Assembly: GCA_002412775.1 (NCBI GenBank) | Contig: DHVT01000027.1 | Coordinates: 1 to 60,094 of the forward strand | Source: Firmicutes bacterium UBA5201 | Lineage (GTDB): Bacteria; Bacillota; Clostridia; Peptostreptococcales; Acidaminobacteraceae | Direction of reading: 5' to 3' | Length of the DNA: 60,094 nt | Shown here: positions 22,764 through 32,082 of the stretch, piece after piece | How the letters are laid out: each line of letters opens with the position of its first letter | How positions within the stretch are numbered: position 1 is the stretch's first letter | Made by a program: the position numbers and the translations under genes | The notes under the pieces: generated by a model | Told to the model about the DNA's origin: nothing | Seen by the model: only the letters and a program-made list of their open reading frames with translations | Database searches by the model: none

Positions 22764-25205
22764 TTATAAATTGAAATCCAGCGGTTTTCGGTTGACGTGC
22801 CATATTCCTGAAGCGTATTTGTCTATGGTGTAATCTACTGAAAAAGCTCCTGAACATGCAATATTCGCAATGGACATTTTCATCCAGTGCTGCTTGTCTC
22901 TGTAATAAAGTCCGATGCGTTCCTGAGCGTCAACATAGGAATCGAAATCCTTTAGAACGAAGAATTCGTCATTGTACCTGAGCAAACGGTCGACGATTGG
23001 CAAAAACTCATCTTTTGCAGTCGGTAAAAATCCGTTCACCAGTTGATCGACAACCATTTTGAGAGCCGGTGTGGAATTGTACACGTCAAAGGCATTGTAT
23101 TCACCAGTTTCATAATACTTGTGGACTTCGTAATCCCGTAACCCAAAAGTGACGATGTTGTTTTCGCCAACTTCCTTGAGAATTTCAACATTGGCACCAT
23201 CAAGTGTGGCAAGGGTTATGGCGCCATTCATCATGAATTTCATGTTGCCTGTGCCGGATGCCTCTTTTGAGGCGGTGGATATTTGCTCACTCACATCTGC
23301 CGATGGTATGATTTTACTTGCTAATGATACACCATAGTTAGGCAAAAATACAATCTTTATTTTATCTTTGATGCTTGTGTCGTTGTTGATCACATCTGCC
23401 AGTGTGTTGATGAGCTTGATGACTTGCTTGGCGACATAGTAGCTTGGAGCGGATTTTCCCGCGAAAATAAATGTACGAGGAGGAATGTCCAGATTCGGAT
23501 TTTCCTTCAGTTTGTTGTAAAGGTGCATAATGTGAAGAATATTGAGATGCTGTCTTTTGTATTCATGAATCCGTTTGGCCTGCACATCAAAAATACTGAA
23601 AGGATCGATAAGAATGCCTTGGGTGTCGAAGATCATTTTTGCCAGTTTTTCTTTTTTGTTGTGTTTGATATCAAATAACTTGTTTTGAATGCTTTTATCG
23701 TCGCGATACTTCAGCAAGTCTCTGAGCGCGAGTGGATTCTTGACAAAACCGCTACCAATGGTCTCTTTGAGCAAACCTGAAAGTTCAGTATTTGCGTTAA
23801 GTAACCAGTGTCTATGGGTGATTCCATTAGTTTTGTTGTTGAATTTTTCGGGGTATAGCTCATAGAAGTCCTTCAAGAGGCTTTTCTTCAATATGTCGGT
23901 GTGCAGTTTGGCGACACCATTGATGCTGTGGGAACCTACAATGGCCAGATGCGCCATTTTGACGATGCCATCTGAGATGATGGCCATGTCGTGAATTTTC
24001 TGTTCATCAGTATAGAGATAAGCGTTTTTAAGACTCTCAATGAAACGTCTGTTGATTTCTTCGATAATCATCGTGATTCTAGGAAGCAGGTCTTTCAGCA
24101 TGAAAAACGACCATTTTTCAAGTGCTTCAGACAAAATGGTGTGATTGGTGTAAGAAATACACGCGGTTGTGATTCTCCAAGCGGAGTCCCAAGACAAGGA
24201 TTCCTCATCCAGTAGAATACGCATGAGCTCTGGAATTGCAAGCGAAGGATGCGTGTCATTGATGTGGATGGCGACATAGTCGGCCAAATTTTCGATTGGA
24301 TGATTCATTTTCTTGTAGGTGGATAGGATACTTTGAATTCCTGCTGAGACAAAGAAGTATTCCTGCTTCAGTCTGAGCATTTTGCCTTCATCGATGGAAT
24401 CATTTGGATAAAGGATTTGAGTGATGATTTCCACAGAATTTTTCTTTTCAAATGCACTATAATAGTTTCCTTTTGAGAAATGCTCGAAGTCGAATATGTC
24501 CTCAATTTCCTCTGCTGACCACAGTCTTAAAGTGTTGACTGTGTTATTGTCGAATCCCAGAATTGGAGTGTCATACGGTACTGCGAGAACCCTGTCGGAA
24601 TCGACCAGTTTGTATTTGAGTCGATCATCTTCCATATAGGATTCGACTCGTCCGTTGAAATGTACTTCCACAGCTTTGTTGGGACGTTTGTATTCCCATA
24701 CGTTGTTGTTGACAAGCCAGCGGTCAGGATATTCCACCTGATAACCGTTGATGATTTTTTGCTCGAAAAGACCGTTCTTGTAGCGGATTCCACAGCCATG
24801 CCCAGGTATGGAAAGTGAACTCATGGAGTCCAGGAAACAGTAAGCCAGTCTTCCCAGACCACCATTGCCAAGGCCTTGGTCCATTTCTACATCGACGAGT
24901 TCATTGAAATCGATATTGAGTTCTTTGAGCGCCTGCTTTGTGACATCGTACAGTCCAAGATAGTAAAGATTGTTCTCGAGAAATTTCCCGGTCAAAAACT
25001 CCATTGAAAAGTAATAGACCTGCTTGGTTTGAGCTTCCCGATAAGATTTATTCGTGCCTGCCCACAGCTCACCGATGTAATCCTTGAGGAGTGTCCCCAG
25101 AGCATTGTATCTTTCAAGCGCGGTGGTATCCTCAATTTGTCTGGCGGTTGTGGAATTGATTGTTTCCGTGAAATCCAACTTGAATTCCGATACGGATATT
25201 TTCAT
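22764..25205 (-). CDS. glgP: Glycogen/starch/alpha-glucan phosphorylase
   Basis: An 813-residue GT35 phosphorylase releasing glucose-1-phosphate from glycogen ends. The pyridoxal-phosphate lysine lies in EASGTGNMKFMMNGAITL, and other conserved blocks are GNGGLGRLAYCFLDS, NDTHPSLAIPELMR and RIHEYKRQHLN. Full family length. Start ATG with AGGTGA upstream, 9 bp after glgA. It sits in the same operon as the synthetic genes, so synthesis and breakdown enzymes are made together and must be balanced by activity control. Confidence 0.97.
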   Translation of the reverse strand: MKISVSEFKLDFTETINSTTARQIEDTTALERYNALGTLLKDYIGELWAGTNKSYREAQTKQVYYFSMEFLTGKFLENNLYYLGLYDVTKQALKELNIDFNELVDVEMDQGLGNGGLGRLAYCFLDSMSSLSIPGHGCGIRYKNGLFEQKIINGYQVEYPDRWLVNNNVWEYKRPNKAVEVHFNGRVESYMEDDRLKYKLVDSDRVLAVPYDTPILGFDNNTVNTLRLWSAEEIEDIFDFEHFSKGNYYSAFEKKNSVEIITQILYPNDSIDEGKMLRLKQEYFFVSAGIQSILSTYKKMNHPIENLADYVAIHINDTHPSLAIPELMRILLDEESLSWDSAWRITTACISYTNHTILSEALEKWSFFMLKDLLPRITMIIEEINRRFIESLKNAYLYTDEQKIHDMAIISDGIVKMAHLAIVGSHSINGVAKLHTDILKKSLLKDFYELYPEKFNNKTNGITHRHWLLNANTELSGLLKETIGSGFVKNPLALRDLLKYRDDKSIQNKLFDIKHNKKEKLAKMIFDTQGILIDPFSIFDVQAKRIHEYKRQHLNILHIMHLYNKLKENPNLDIPPRTFIFAGKSAPSYYVAKQVIKLINTLADVINNDTSIKDKIKIVFLPNYGVSLASKIIPSADVSEQISTASKEASGTGNMKFMMNGAITLATLDGANVEILKEVGENNIVTFGLRDYEVHKYYETGEYNAFDVYNSTPALKMVVDQLVNGFLPTAKDEFLPIVDRLLRYNDEFFVLKDFDSYVDAQERIGLYYRDKQHWMKMSIANIACSGAFSVDYTIDKYASGIWHVNRKPLDFNL

Positions 25206-25214
25206 ACTTTCACC

Positions 25215-26675
25215 TCACATGTTGGGATCTTCATATAGCTCTTGTCCCATGAGCTTCATATAAATTGCCATGTATTCTTTGGAAGAAGCGGTCCAACTGT
25301 TGTCGGCCTTCATGGCATGACGCATTAGCATTTTCCAGTTTTCTTCGTTCTCATAAGTGCTTAAAGCTTCCTTTACTGTGAACAAGAGCTCATGAGCATT
25401 GTAATTCAGGAAGCCAAATCCGTTGCCTTCACCAGTGTATTTGTTGAACGGTATGACAGTGTCCTTCAGTCCACCGATCTGTCTGACAATCGGTATGGTA
25501 CCATATCTGAGTGCGATCAATTGGCTGAGTCCACAAGGTTCGAACAAGGAAGGCATCAGGAAGATGTCCGCACCCGCATAAATGGAATGGGATTCATATT
25601 GGTCAAAATAAATGCGTGCGGCGACTTTGTCCGGATAACGGTATTGATAAGTCTTGAAAAGGTCCTCATATCTGCTTTCACCGGTTCCTAGCACCACCAA
25701 CTGAACATTTTCAAGCAACAGTTCATCCAGAATATGCTCAACGAGATCCATGCCCTTCATATCCACGAGCCTTGATACGATTGCGAGCATCGGGATTTCG
25801 GGATCGACTGGAAGTCCGAACTTGATTTGAAGATGCATTTTGATTTCTTTTTTTCTACCGATTGATCTGAGGTCGAAATTGATTGGGATGTTGATATCTT
25901 TGGAAGGCGAGTAGGTTTCATAATCGATGCCATTCACGATTCCGGTCAACTTGAAATCATACTTTCGGATGATGCCGTCCAAATTTTCACCGAAATACGG
26001 ATACTTGATTTCTTCTGCATAACTTTTGGAAACAGTGGTCACGTGATCACTGAAAACAATACCACCCTTGAGCAGATTGATGCTGTTGTAGAACTTGAGC
26101 TGATCCTCATTGAAGTAGTCTTTGGGCAAATCCAGCAGATCGCCAAGTGTATAGGGATCGAAAATGCCTTGATATCTCAAGTTGTGGATGGTGAACACCG
26201 TTTTGATGTCGGCATAAAATATGTCGTGCTTGCGATACTCGTTGATGAGTACGTTTACTGCGGCAGTATGCCAATCATTGGTATGAATGATGTCGGGTTT
26301 CCTATCCATGAACTTCATTGCGGCTAGAACGGCTTTTGAAAAGAAGACATAACGCTCTGCGTCATCGCCCTCTCCGTATAAAGTGTGTCTCTTGAAGTAA
26401 AATTCATTGTCGATGAAATAATGGTCGACGCCTTCGTGAATCAGATGATATACACCCACATATTGGGTTCTCCATCCCATACTGACAGAAGTAGCCCCTT
26501 GAAACTTCATCTCAGATCTGAATGCATCGCTGATCCTGCTGTGAAGTGGCAAATAGACATCCACATTAAAACTTTTGGATTGCAGAGCTTTTGGAAGTGA
26601 GCCCGCAACATCTGCGAGCCCTCCGGTTTTGGCGAAAGGTGCCGCTTCTGACGCGATGAAAGCTATTTTGATCAT
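25215..26675 (-). CDS. glgA: Glycogen synthase (ADP-glucose type)
   Basis: A 486-residue GT5 enzyme adding glucose from ADP-glucose to alpha-1,4 glucan chains. N-terminal KTGGLADVAGSLPKAL binds the nucleotide sugar; the C-terminal E-X7-E-like region is EPCGLSQLIALRYGTIPIVRQ, followed by GGLKDTV. Its start overlaps the glgD stop by 4 bp (ATGA), indicating translational coupling. Normal family length. Confidence 0.97.
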   Translation of the reverse strand: MIKIAFIASEAAPFAKTGGLADVAGSLPKALQSKSFNVDVYLPLHSRISDAFRSEMKFQGATSVSMGWRTQYVGVYHLIHEGVDHYFIDNEFYFKRHTLYGEGDDAERYVFFSKAVLAAMKFMDRKPDIIHTNDWHTAAVNVLINEYRKHDIFYADIKTVFTIHNLRYQGIFDPYTLGDLLDLPKDYFNEDQLKFYNSINLLKGGIVFSDHVTTVSKSYAEEIKYPYFGENLDGIIRKYDFKLTGIVNGIDYETYSPSKDINIPINFDLRSIGRKKEIKMHLQIKFGLPVDPEIPMLAIVSRLVDMKGMDLVEHILDELLLENVQLVVLGTGESRYEDLFKTYQYRYPDKVAARIYFDQYESHSIYAGADIFLMPSLFEPCGLSQLIALRYGTIPIVRQIGGLKDTVIPFNKYTGEGNGFGFLNYNAHELLFTVKEALSTYENEENWKMLMRHAMKADNSWTASSKEYMAIYMKLMGQELYEDPNM

Positions 26676-27808
26676 TGCTCTCCCTCCCTGGTGATCAGAG
26701 ATTTCTTTCCGCCTATATAAGGACTTGATGGATCTCCAATCAATGTGACGCCCTTGTTGACTTTGGTGCGTTTGTCAAGAATGACGTAATTCAAATGAAC
26801 ATTGTTTTCAATGTCGGCTTTTTGCATGATGATGCTGTTTCGGATGATGCATCCTTTTTCAATTTTGACACCACGGAAAATGATCGAATTCTCAACAAAA
26901 CCATCGATTTGACAGCCATTCGCAATAAAAGAGTTCTTGATTCTTGCATTTTCCTTATAATGTGTTGAGGGTTCATCTTTGACTTTTGTGAGAATATGAC
27001 CGTTGTTGTAAAACAGATCATTTGCAACTTCAGGCTTGAGAATGTCCATATTGGCATAGAAATAATTTCTGACATTGTTGATGCAAAAGACAGTTCCCTT
27101 AAATTCGTGAGTGGTGACCTTGTACTTGTCGAGGTTATTGAAAACAGCTTGTTTGAGATAGTTGGCAGTGCCTTTTTCAATGGCATCATAAAGCATTTCA
27201 AAGTAGACGGATTTTTTCATGAAATACATTTCCATGGAAAGATTGAACTCGTCTTCCATGCCCAGATTGGTCCCAATGCTCTCAAAATTTCCATGTCCAT
27301 CAAAATGGATCTTGTCGCAACCCAGATAGGCATTTTTCCTGTCTCTTACTTTTTTGTAGATCAGGGAAATGTCAGCTCCTGAGTCCACGAATTCCTGAAA
27401 TGCTTTATTGTAATCGATATTGGCCAACATATAGCTTTTTGAGAATAAAATGTAATCTTGTTTGGAATATTTCAAAAAGGTGTTGTTTTGGTAGAAAAGG
27501 TCCAAATCGCCAACTTTTTGATTGATGGCATTGTAATCGTAAGTTGGTGTGAATAAGAAGAGACCATTGATTTTTCTATCCAAATCCCATGATTGTCCCG
27601 AACCGAGGTGATCCATCACTGAACGGACCTTATTTCCGGTAAATACACCAATCCCTGTGATTCCACTATTGACCATGTTGGATAGAATAAAGTCTATGAC
27701 TCTGTATCGACCAGCGAAAGGCAACATGGCAGTTGGTCTTTTTTGAGTGAGTACCCCCATATTGGAGTCGCTTTCACTTAAGTTTATTATGCCTAAACAA
27801 TTCTTCAT
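26672..27808 (-). CDS. glgD: GlgD, regulatory subunit-like ADP-glucose pyrophosphorylase paralogue
   Basis: A 378-residue protein of the glucose-1-phosphate adenylyltransferase family. It lacks the catalytic GGxGxRL loop (it has LSESDSNMGVLTQKRP) but keeps FAGRYRVIDFILSNMVNSGI and the C-terminal left-handed beta-helix repeats. In Firmicutes GlgD pairs with GlgC in a mixed tetramer and boosts its activity. It starts 13 bp after glgC with GGGGGG as ribosome site. Confidence 0.95.
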   Translation of the reverse strand: MKNCLGIINLSESDSNMGVLTQKRPTAMLPFAGRYRVIDFILSNMVNSGITGIGVFTGNKVRSVMDHLGSGQSWDLDRKINGLFLFTPTYDYNAINQKVGDLDLFYQNNTFLKYSKQDYILFSKSYMLANIDYNKAFQEFVDSGADISLIYKKVRDRKNAYLGCDKIHFDGHGNFESIGTNLGMEDEFNLSMEMYFMKKSVYFEMLYDAIEKGTANYLKQAVFNNLDKYKVTTHEFKGTVFCINNVRNYFYANMDILKPEVANDLFYNNGHILTKVKDEPSTHYKENARIKNSFIANGCQIDGFVENSIIFRGVKIEKGCIIRNSIIMQKADIENNVHLNYVILDKRTKVNKGVTLIGDPSSPYIGGKKSLITREGEQ

Positions 27809-27821
27809 ACTGCACCCCCCT

Positions 27822-28958
27822 TTACGATTCTACTATATTAGTGCTACTGACCAGATAAATCTCATCGGAATCTTTTGAGCCTATGATAGTCCCCGACTTG
27901 ATGACGACATTTTCCATGATTACAGCATTGTTGATTTCAGCGCCTTCTTCGACTACCACTCCTGAAAGCAGCACACTGTTTGTGATCTTTGCTTTTTTCC
28001 CGATTTTGATTTCACTGAATAGCACGGAATTCTCTACGGAGCCCTCTATGAAGCAACCTTCGTTGACCAGGCATTTGGAGACTGTGGCGTTCGGTGCGAC
28101 ATAATGGGGTGGGAGGTGTTTGTTTTTGGTGAATATTTTCCAGCTTCGATCATATAGATCCAGAGTGTTGTCATCAGAAAGCAAGTCCATATTCGCTTCC
28201 CAATAACTCTTGATTGTACCGACGTCTTTCCAATAACCTTGGAATTTGTAGGCGAACATTTTTTTACCGTCACCCGTCATGTTCGGTATGATGTTTTTTC
28301 CGAAATCGTTCTCTGATTTGGAATCGAGTTCATCATCAAGGAGGTACTGACGCAATGATTTCCAGTTGAAGATATAAATGCCCATGGAGGCCAGGTTGGA
28401 ATCCGCATTTTTAGGTTTCTCCAAAAATTCTTTGATGAGGTCCTCGTCGTCGATTTTCAGAATTCCAAAGCGTGATGTTTCCTCCCAAGGCACTTCGATG
28501 ACAGAGATGGTGACATCCGCATTCTTCATGATATGAAAATCAAGCATGACAGAATAATCCATCTTGTAGATGTGGTCACCTGATAGGATCAATACATATG
28601 TCGGATCGAGTTCATCAATAAAGGACATGTTCTCAAATATTGCGTTGGCGGTTCCTTTGTACCATCTGCCGCCCTCCTCATTCGTGTAAGGGGGCAGGAT
28701 TCTCACGCCACCATTTGGACGGTCTAGATCCCATGCGCTTCCTATCCCAACATGGGAGTTAAGGAGATAAGGTTTGTACTGCGTCAGTATTCCGACATCG
28801 AATATGTTCGAATTGGAACAGTTGCTTAGCGGGAAATCGATGATTTTGTACTTGCCGCCAAAAGGTACTGCGGGTTTCGCAACGTCGCTGGTCAATAGTT
28901 TGAGTCTGGAGCCTTGACCACCAGCGAGGAGCATTGCAATCATTTTGCCTTCTTTCAT
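27822..28958 (-). CDS. glgC: Glucose-1-phosphate adenylyltransferase
   Basis: A 378-residue enzyme making ADP-glucose, the committed step of bacterial glycogen synthesis. Visible are the nucleotide loop LAGGQGSRLKLL, FGGKYKIIDFPLSNC, GTANAIFEN, LSGDHIYKMDY, and the C-terminal beta-helix. It forms the active partner of GlgD. AGGAGG lies 9 nt before ATG 28958, within 5 bp of the glgB stop; a second ATG five codons on is possible. Confidence 0.97.
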   Translation of the reverse strand: MKEGKMIAMLLAGGQGSRLKLLTSDVAKPAVPFGGKYKIIDFPLSNCSNSNIFDVGILTQYKPYLLNSHVGIGSAWDLDRPNGGVRILPPYTNEEGGRWYKGTANAIFENMSFIDELDPTYVLILSGDHIYKMDYSVMLDFHIMKNADVTISVIEVPWEETSRFGILKIDDEDLIKEFLEKPKNADSNLASMGIYIFNWKSLRQYLLDDELDSKSENDFGKNIIPNMTGDGKKMFAYKFQGYWKDVGTIKSYWEANMDLLSDDNTLDLYDRSWKIFTKNKHLPPHYVAPNATVSKCLVNEGCFIEGSVENSVLFSEIKIGKKAKITNSVLLSGVVVEEGAEINNAVIMENVVIKSGTIIGSKDSDEIYLVSSTNIVES

Positions 28959-28962
28959 AGAA

Positions 28963-30888
28963 TTAATCCTCCTTAACTTTTAAGAATAAACCTCCGAGAC
29001 CGGGGAGTTTGACCCGAATGGAGTAAGGTTTGTTGTGTTCAGGTGTCTCAATGGCGGTATAAACCACAGGGGTATTTTGGTAGACACCACCATAATTTTC
29101 CCAACATGTGTTCATAAGAATCTCGTATTCCCCTAGAGTGTTGACACCGATAGGATGGTGGTCCCTTGGAATTGGTGTGAAGTTGAAAATGGCGATCATT
29201 CTGTTGCCGGAACCATCGATGCGTTCGAACGAGATGACACTTTCGTCCGAGTTGTCCACTTCGATCCATTCGTAACCCTCATAGGTGGTGTCCATCTCAT
29301 AAAGGCATGGCTCGTTTTTGTAAAGAAGATTGAGCTCTTTGACAAAAGTTTGCATCGATTTGTGGGATTCATAACCCAGAAGGTGCCAATCCAGCGCCTG
29401 CCACTCGTTCCATTCAATAAACTGACCAAATTCGCAGCCCATGAACAGTAGTTTTTTACCCGGATGTGCGTACATATAAGCGAATAATAACTTCAAATTC
29501 GCAAATTTTTCCTGATAGCTGCCTGGCATTTTCTCAAGTAAGGACTTTTTGCCGTGAACTACTTCATCGTGGCTGAGAGGAAGGATGAAGTTCTCTGAGA
29601 AGGCATAGGTCATTGTAAAAGTGAGCGCCCGGTGGAAACCACTTCTGAATACGGGATCGAGTTGCATGTATTCTAGAATGTCGTTCATCCAGCCCATGTT
29701 CCATTTGTAGTTGAAACCGAGACCTCCGGATGCGGTCGGCCACGAAACCATCGGCCAGGCTGTGCTTTCTTCGGCCATCATCAATGTTTTGGGATAGTAG
29801 CTGAAAATGACTTCATTCATTTTTTTGATGAATGCCACAGCCTCCAGATTTTCAAAGCCGCCATATTGATTTTTGAGCAGCTTTCCACCGAAATTCAAGT
29901 AAAGCATATAGGCCACCGCATCAATTCGGATCCCGTCCACATGATAATAATCGTGCCAATAAAGGAGGTTCGATATCAGGAACGATTGGACTTCTGGCTT
30001 GCCGTAATCGAAGTTCGCAGTGCCCCATTCATCATTGTGCGCCCGGTCATAATCGTCGGATTCGAACACATTGCCGCCGTCAAATTTATATAGACCGTGG
30101 GCGTCTTTACAGTAATGGCCTGGAACCCAGTCCAGGATTACTCCAATACCGTTCTGGTGACAAGTGTCTATGAAATACATGAAATCTTTTGGAGTACCGT
30201 AACGACTTGTCGGAGCAAAATAGCCGGTGACCTGGTAACCCCAGGAGCCGTCAAATGGGTGCTCCATGACAGGCATGAGCTCGATATGCGTGAAGTTCAT
30301 CTCTTTCACATATGGAATCAATTCTTGTGCCAAATCGTGGTATGAATACTGGCTATCATCATATTTTTTACGCCATGAGAGCAAATTGACTTCATAAATA
30401 CTGATCGGGCGGTTGTAATCGTCGAGTTCCTCACGTTCTTTCATCCAAGCCTCATCATGCCATATGTAACCGTCGAGGTTGTAATATTTCGAAGCGGTCT
30501 CAGGCCTTTCCTCGGCATGGAACGCATAGGGGTCGGCTTTGAAGAGCACTTTGTGATCGGATGTGGTGATTTTATATTTGTAACGGTCGTATGGTTGGAC
30601 ATTTGCCACACAAATCTGCCAAAGGCCACTGTTTTTGATGCGTTGCATCGGATAACCGCTGTCATCCCAATCGTTGAAGTCGCCGACGATGTGGACTCTC
30701 AGCGCATTCGGTGCCCAAACGATGAATCGGACCGCATCCGTATCAAAACGGTTGATCGGATGGGCTCCCATGAATTCATGACTCTTGTAAAATGTGCCTT
30801 CATGAAAGAGGTGAACATCGAATTCACCTTCATTGAGGTAAAAATAACCTTTTTCTTGAATCGTTTTATGGATGCTGTTGTCCGTCAT
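28963..30888 (-). CDS. glgB: 1,4-alpha-glucan branching enzyme
   Basis: A 641-residue GH13 enzyme that makes alpha-1,6 branches. It has a CBM48 domain (FIVWAPNALRVHIVGDFNDW), the catalytic Asp in GIRIDAVAYML, Glu in MMAEESTAWP, and SHDEVVHGKKSLLEKMPG. Typical length. First enzyme gene of the operon, 16 bp after the LysR-type regulator gene, with AGGAGG before its ATG. Confidence 0.97.
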   Translation of the reverse strand: MTDNSIHKTIQEKGYFYLNEGEFDVHLFHEGTFYKSHEFMGAHPINRFDTDAVRFIVWAPNALRVHIVGDFNDWDDSGYPMQRIKNSGLWQICVANVQPYDRYKYKITTSDHKVLFKADPYAFHAEERPETASKYYNLDGYIWHDEAWMKEREELDDYNRPISIYEVNLLSWRKKYDDSQYSYHDLAQELIPYVKEMNFTHIELMPVMEHPFDGSWGYQVTGYFAPTSRYGTPKDFMYFIDTCHQNGIGVILDWVPGHYCKDAHGLYKFDGGNVFESDDYDRAHNDEWGTANFDYGKPEVQSFLISNLLYWHDYYHVDGIRIDAVAYMLYLNFGGKLLKNQYGGFENLEAVAFIKKMNEVIFSYYPKTLMMAEESTAWPMVSWPTASGGLGFNYKWNMGWMNDILEYMQLDPVFRSGFHRALTFTMTYAFSENFILPLSHDEVVHGKKSLLEKMPGSYQEKFANLKLLFAYMYAHPGKKLLFMGCEFGQFIEWNEWQALDWHLLGYESHKSMQTFVKELNLLYKNEPCLYEMDTTYEGYEWIEVDNSDESVISFERIDGSGNRMIAIFNFTPIPRDHHPIGVNTLGEYEILMNTCWENYGGVYQNTPVVYTAIETPEHNKPYSIRVKLPGLGGLFLKVKED

Positions 30889-30904
30889 AAGGGAAACCTC
30901 CTTT

Positions 30905-31828
30905 TTATTGGTAGTTCGAAGTTAACAGTTCGAAGAATTTTTGAGCCGCAAGGGAAAGGGGCTTGCTTTTGTTCGTAAGAACGCTGACTGTGATGCTTGG
31001 TATGGTCTCTTTGACCGGAATCACTCTTACTGATTTATTCTTTATGGCATTGGATGCTATGTTTTTTGTGACGAAGCCAATACCCATATCCGCTTTGACA
31101 GATTCCAGGATGACTTCCAGGGACCCGAACTCAAAAGCGGGGCTAAGTGGTAGATTGTGTACTTCATAAAAAGCATCGAGTACATTTCTCGTGGTGGATT
31201 TCTCCTCCAGACATATGAGTGGATAATCCGCGAGATCACCAAGTTGATGGGTTCGGGTGTAAATATCCTCTCTGAGTCCGCTGCATATGAATACGTTGTC
31301 TATGGTGGTGAAGGGATGGACGTCCAGACCTTCATAATGGGCTTTTGGATTGACATTGATCACTGCGATGTCAATTTCTCCGTTTCTGAGAATCTCCACC
31401 GATCTCGGTGAGGGGCGGTTGTTGATGGAAATTTTGACCTTTGGATATAAGGCATGGAAAGATTTGATTTTGGAAATCAGGAAGTATCTGGTGATGGTGT
31501 CGCTGGCTCCGATGAAAATGGTGCCTTCATCAAGAGATTTGATGCTATGGATTGAGTTTTCAGCTGATTTTATGAAATTGTACGCTTTATCGATGTGTTT
31601 GTAGAGAATTTCTCCCTCGAAAGTCAGTTTGATGCTTCGACCCTGCCTAAAAAACAACTCGACCCCAAGTTGGGTCTCAAGTGATTTGATGGCCTGACTG
31701 ACTGCTGATTGTGTCACGTGGAGCGAGTTCGCGGCCTTTGAAAAGTTGAGGTCGTGAGCGCTGTGGTAGAAGAATTTGTAGAGTTCGAAGTTGATGGAAG
31801 AATGTGTTTTTTGATTTTCCGCTGACAT
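30905..31828 (-). CDS. LysR-type transcriptional regulator heading the glycogen operon
   Basis: A 307-residue LTTR: an N-terminal winged helix (NFSKAANSLHVTQSAVSQAI, SLETQLGVELFFRQGRSI) and a C-terminal substrate-binding domain of the CysB type. ATG 31828 is chosen because AGGAGG lies 5 nt upstream and the helix begins where the family starts; the longer frame from 31999 adds 57 non-family residues. Uniquely placed upstream of and co-directional with glgB, it probably controls the operon and itself. The effector is unknown; a sugar phosphate would be sensible but is a guess. Confidence 0.9.
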   Translation of the reverse strand: MSAENQKTHSSINFELYKFFYHSAHDLNFSKAANSLHVTQSAVSQAIKSLETQLGVELFFRQGRSIKLTFEGEILYKHIDKAYNFIKSAENSIHSIKSLDEGTIFIGASDTITRYFLISKIKSFHALYPKVKISINNRPSPRSVEILRNGEIDIAVINVNPKAHYEGLDVHPFTTIDNVFICSGLREDIYTRTHQLGDLADYPLICLEEKSTTRNVLDAFYEVHNLPLSPAFEFGSLEVILESVKADMGIGFVTKNIASNAIKNKSVRVIPVKETIPSITVSVLTNKSKPLSLAAQKFFELLTSNYQ

Positions 31829-31907
31829 GCTGGCCTCCTGAAAGGTTGGATGGTCGTAATTAATCCCACTGATTATTTTTGACATAACGATAAGCCCTGC
31901 TAATGAT

Positions 31908-31922
31908 ATTATACCAGTATAA
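31908..31922 (-). promoter_or_regulatory. Extended -10 promoter and palindromic operator of the LysR gene
   Basis: On the - strand CTGGTATAAT is an extended -10 (TGn-TATAAT). It lies inside the perfect palindrome TTATAC-CA-GTATAA (31909-31922). A palindrome covering the -10 about 80 bp before the LysR start suits autoregulation. Whether the LysR protein binds here is inference. Confidence 0.5.
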
Positions 31923-32038
31923 CGACTACTTAAACAGTCAATTGTTAAGAAAATTAAATAATGTGTCGGCTCATATGATTCATTAGCACAGCTTATCATA
32001 CATATTAAGAATATTAATTTTATTAATATATAAGGACG

Positions 32039-32047
32039 TGATACAAT
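32039..32047 (+). promoter_or_regulatory. Candidate extended -10 for purL
   Basis: TGATACAAT (TGn-TACAAT) lies 36 bp before the purL start, with TTTATT as a poor -35. No purine riboswitch and no clear PurR box is seen in the 254-bp divergent region. Confidence 0.35.
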
Positions 32048-32082
32048 TAAGAAAAAGTGAAGTTTCGACTGGAGGATATAAA

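Noticed and set aside
26672..28958. glgC and glgD as a recent gene duplication
   Set aside because: Both are 378 residues long, but glgD lacks the catalytic loop and is very divergent. This is the normal Firmicute GlgC/GlgD pair.
31829..32082. Purine riboswitch or T-box upstream of purL
   Set aside because: Neither the conserved purine aptamer loops nor a T-box motif (TGGNACCGCG) is visible in this divergent region.
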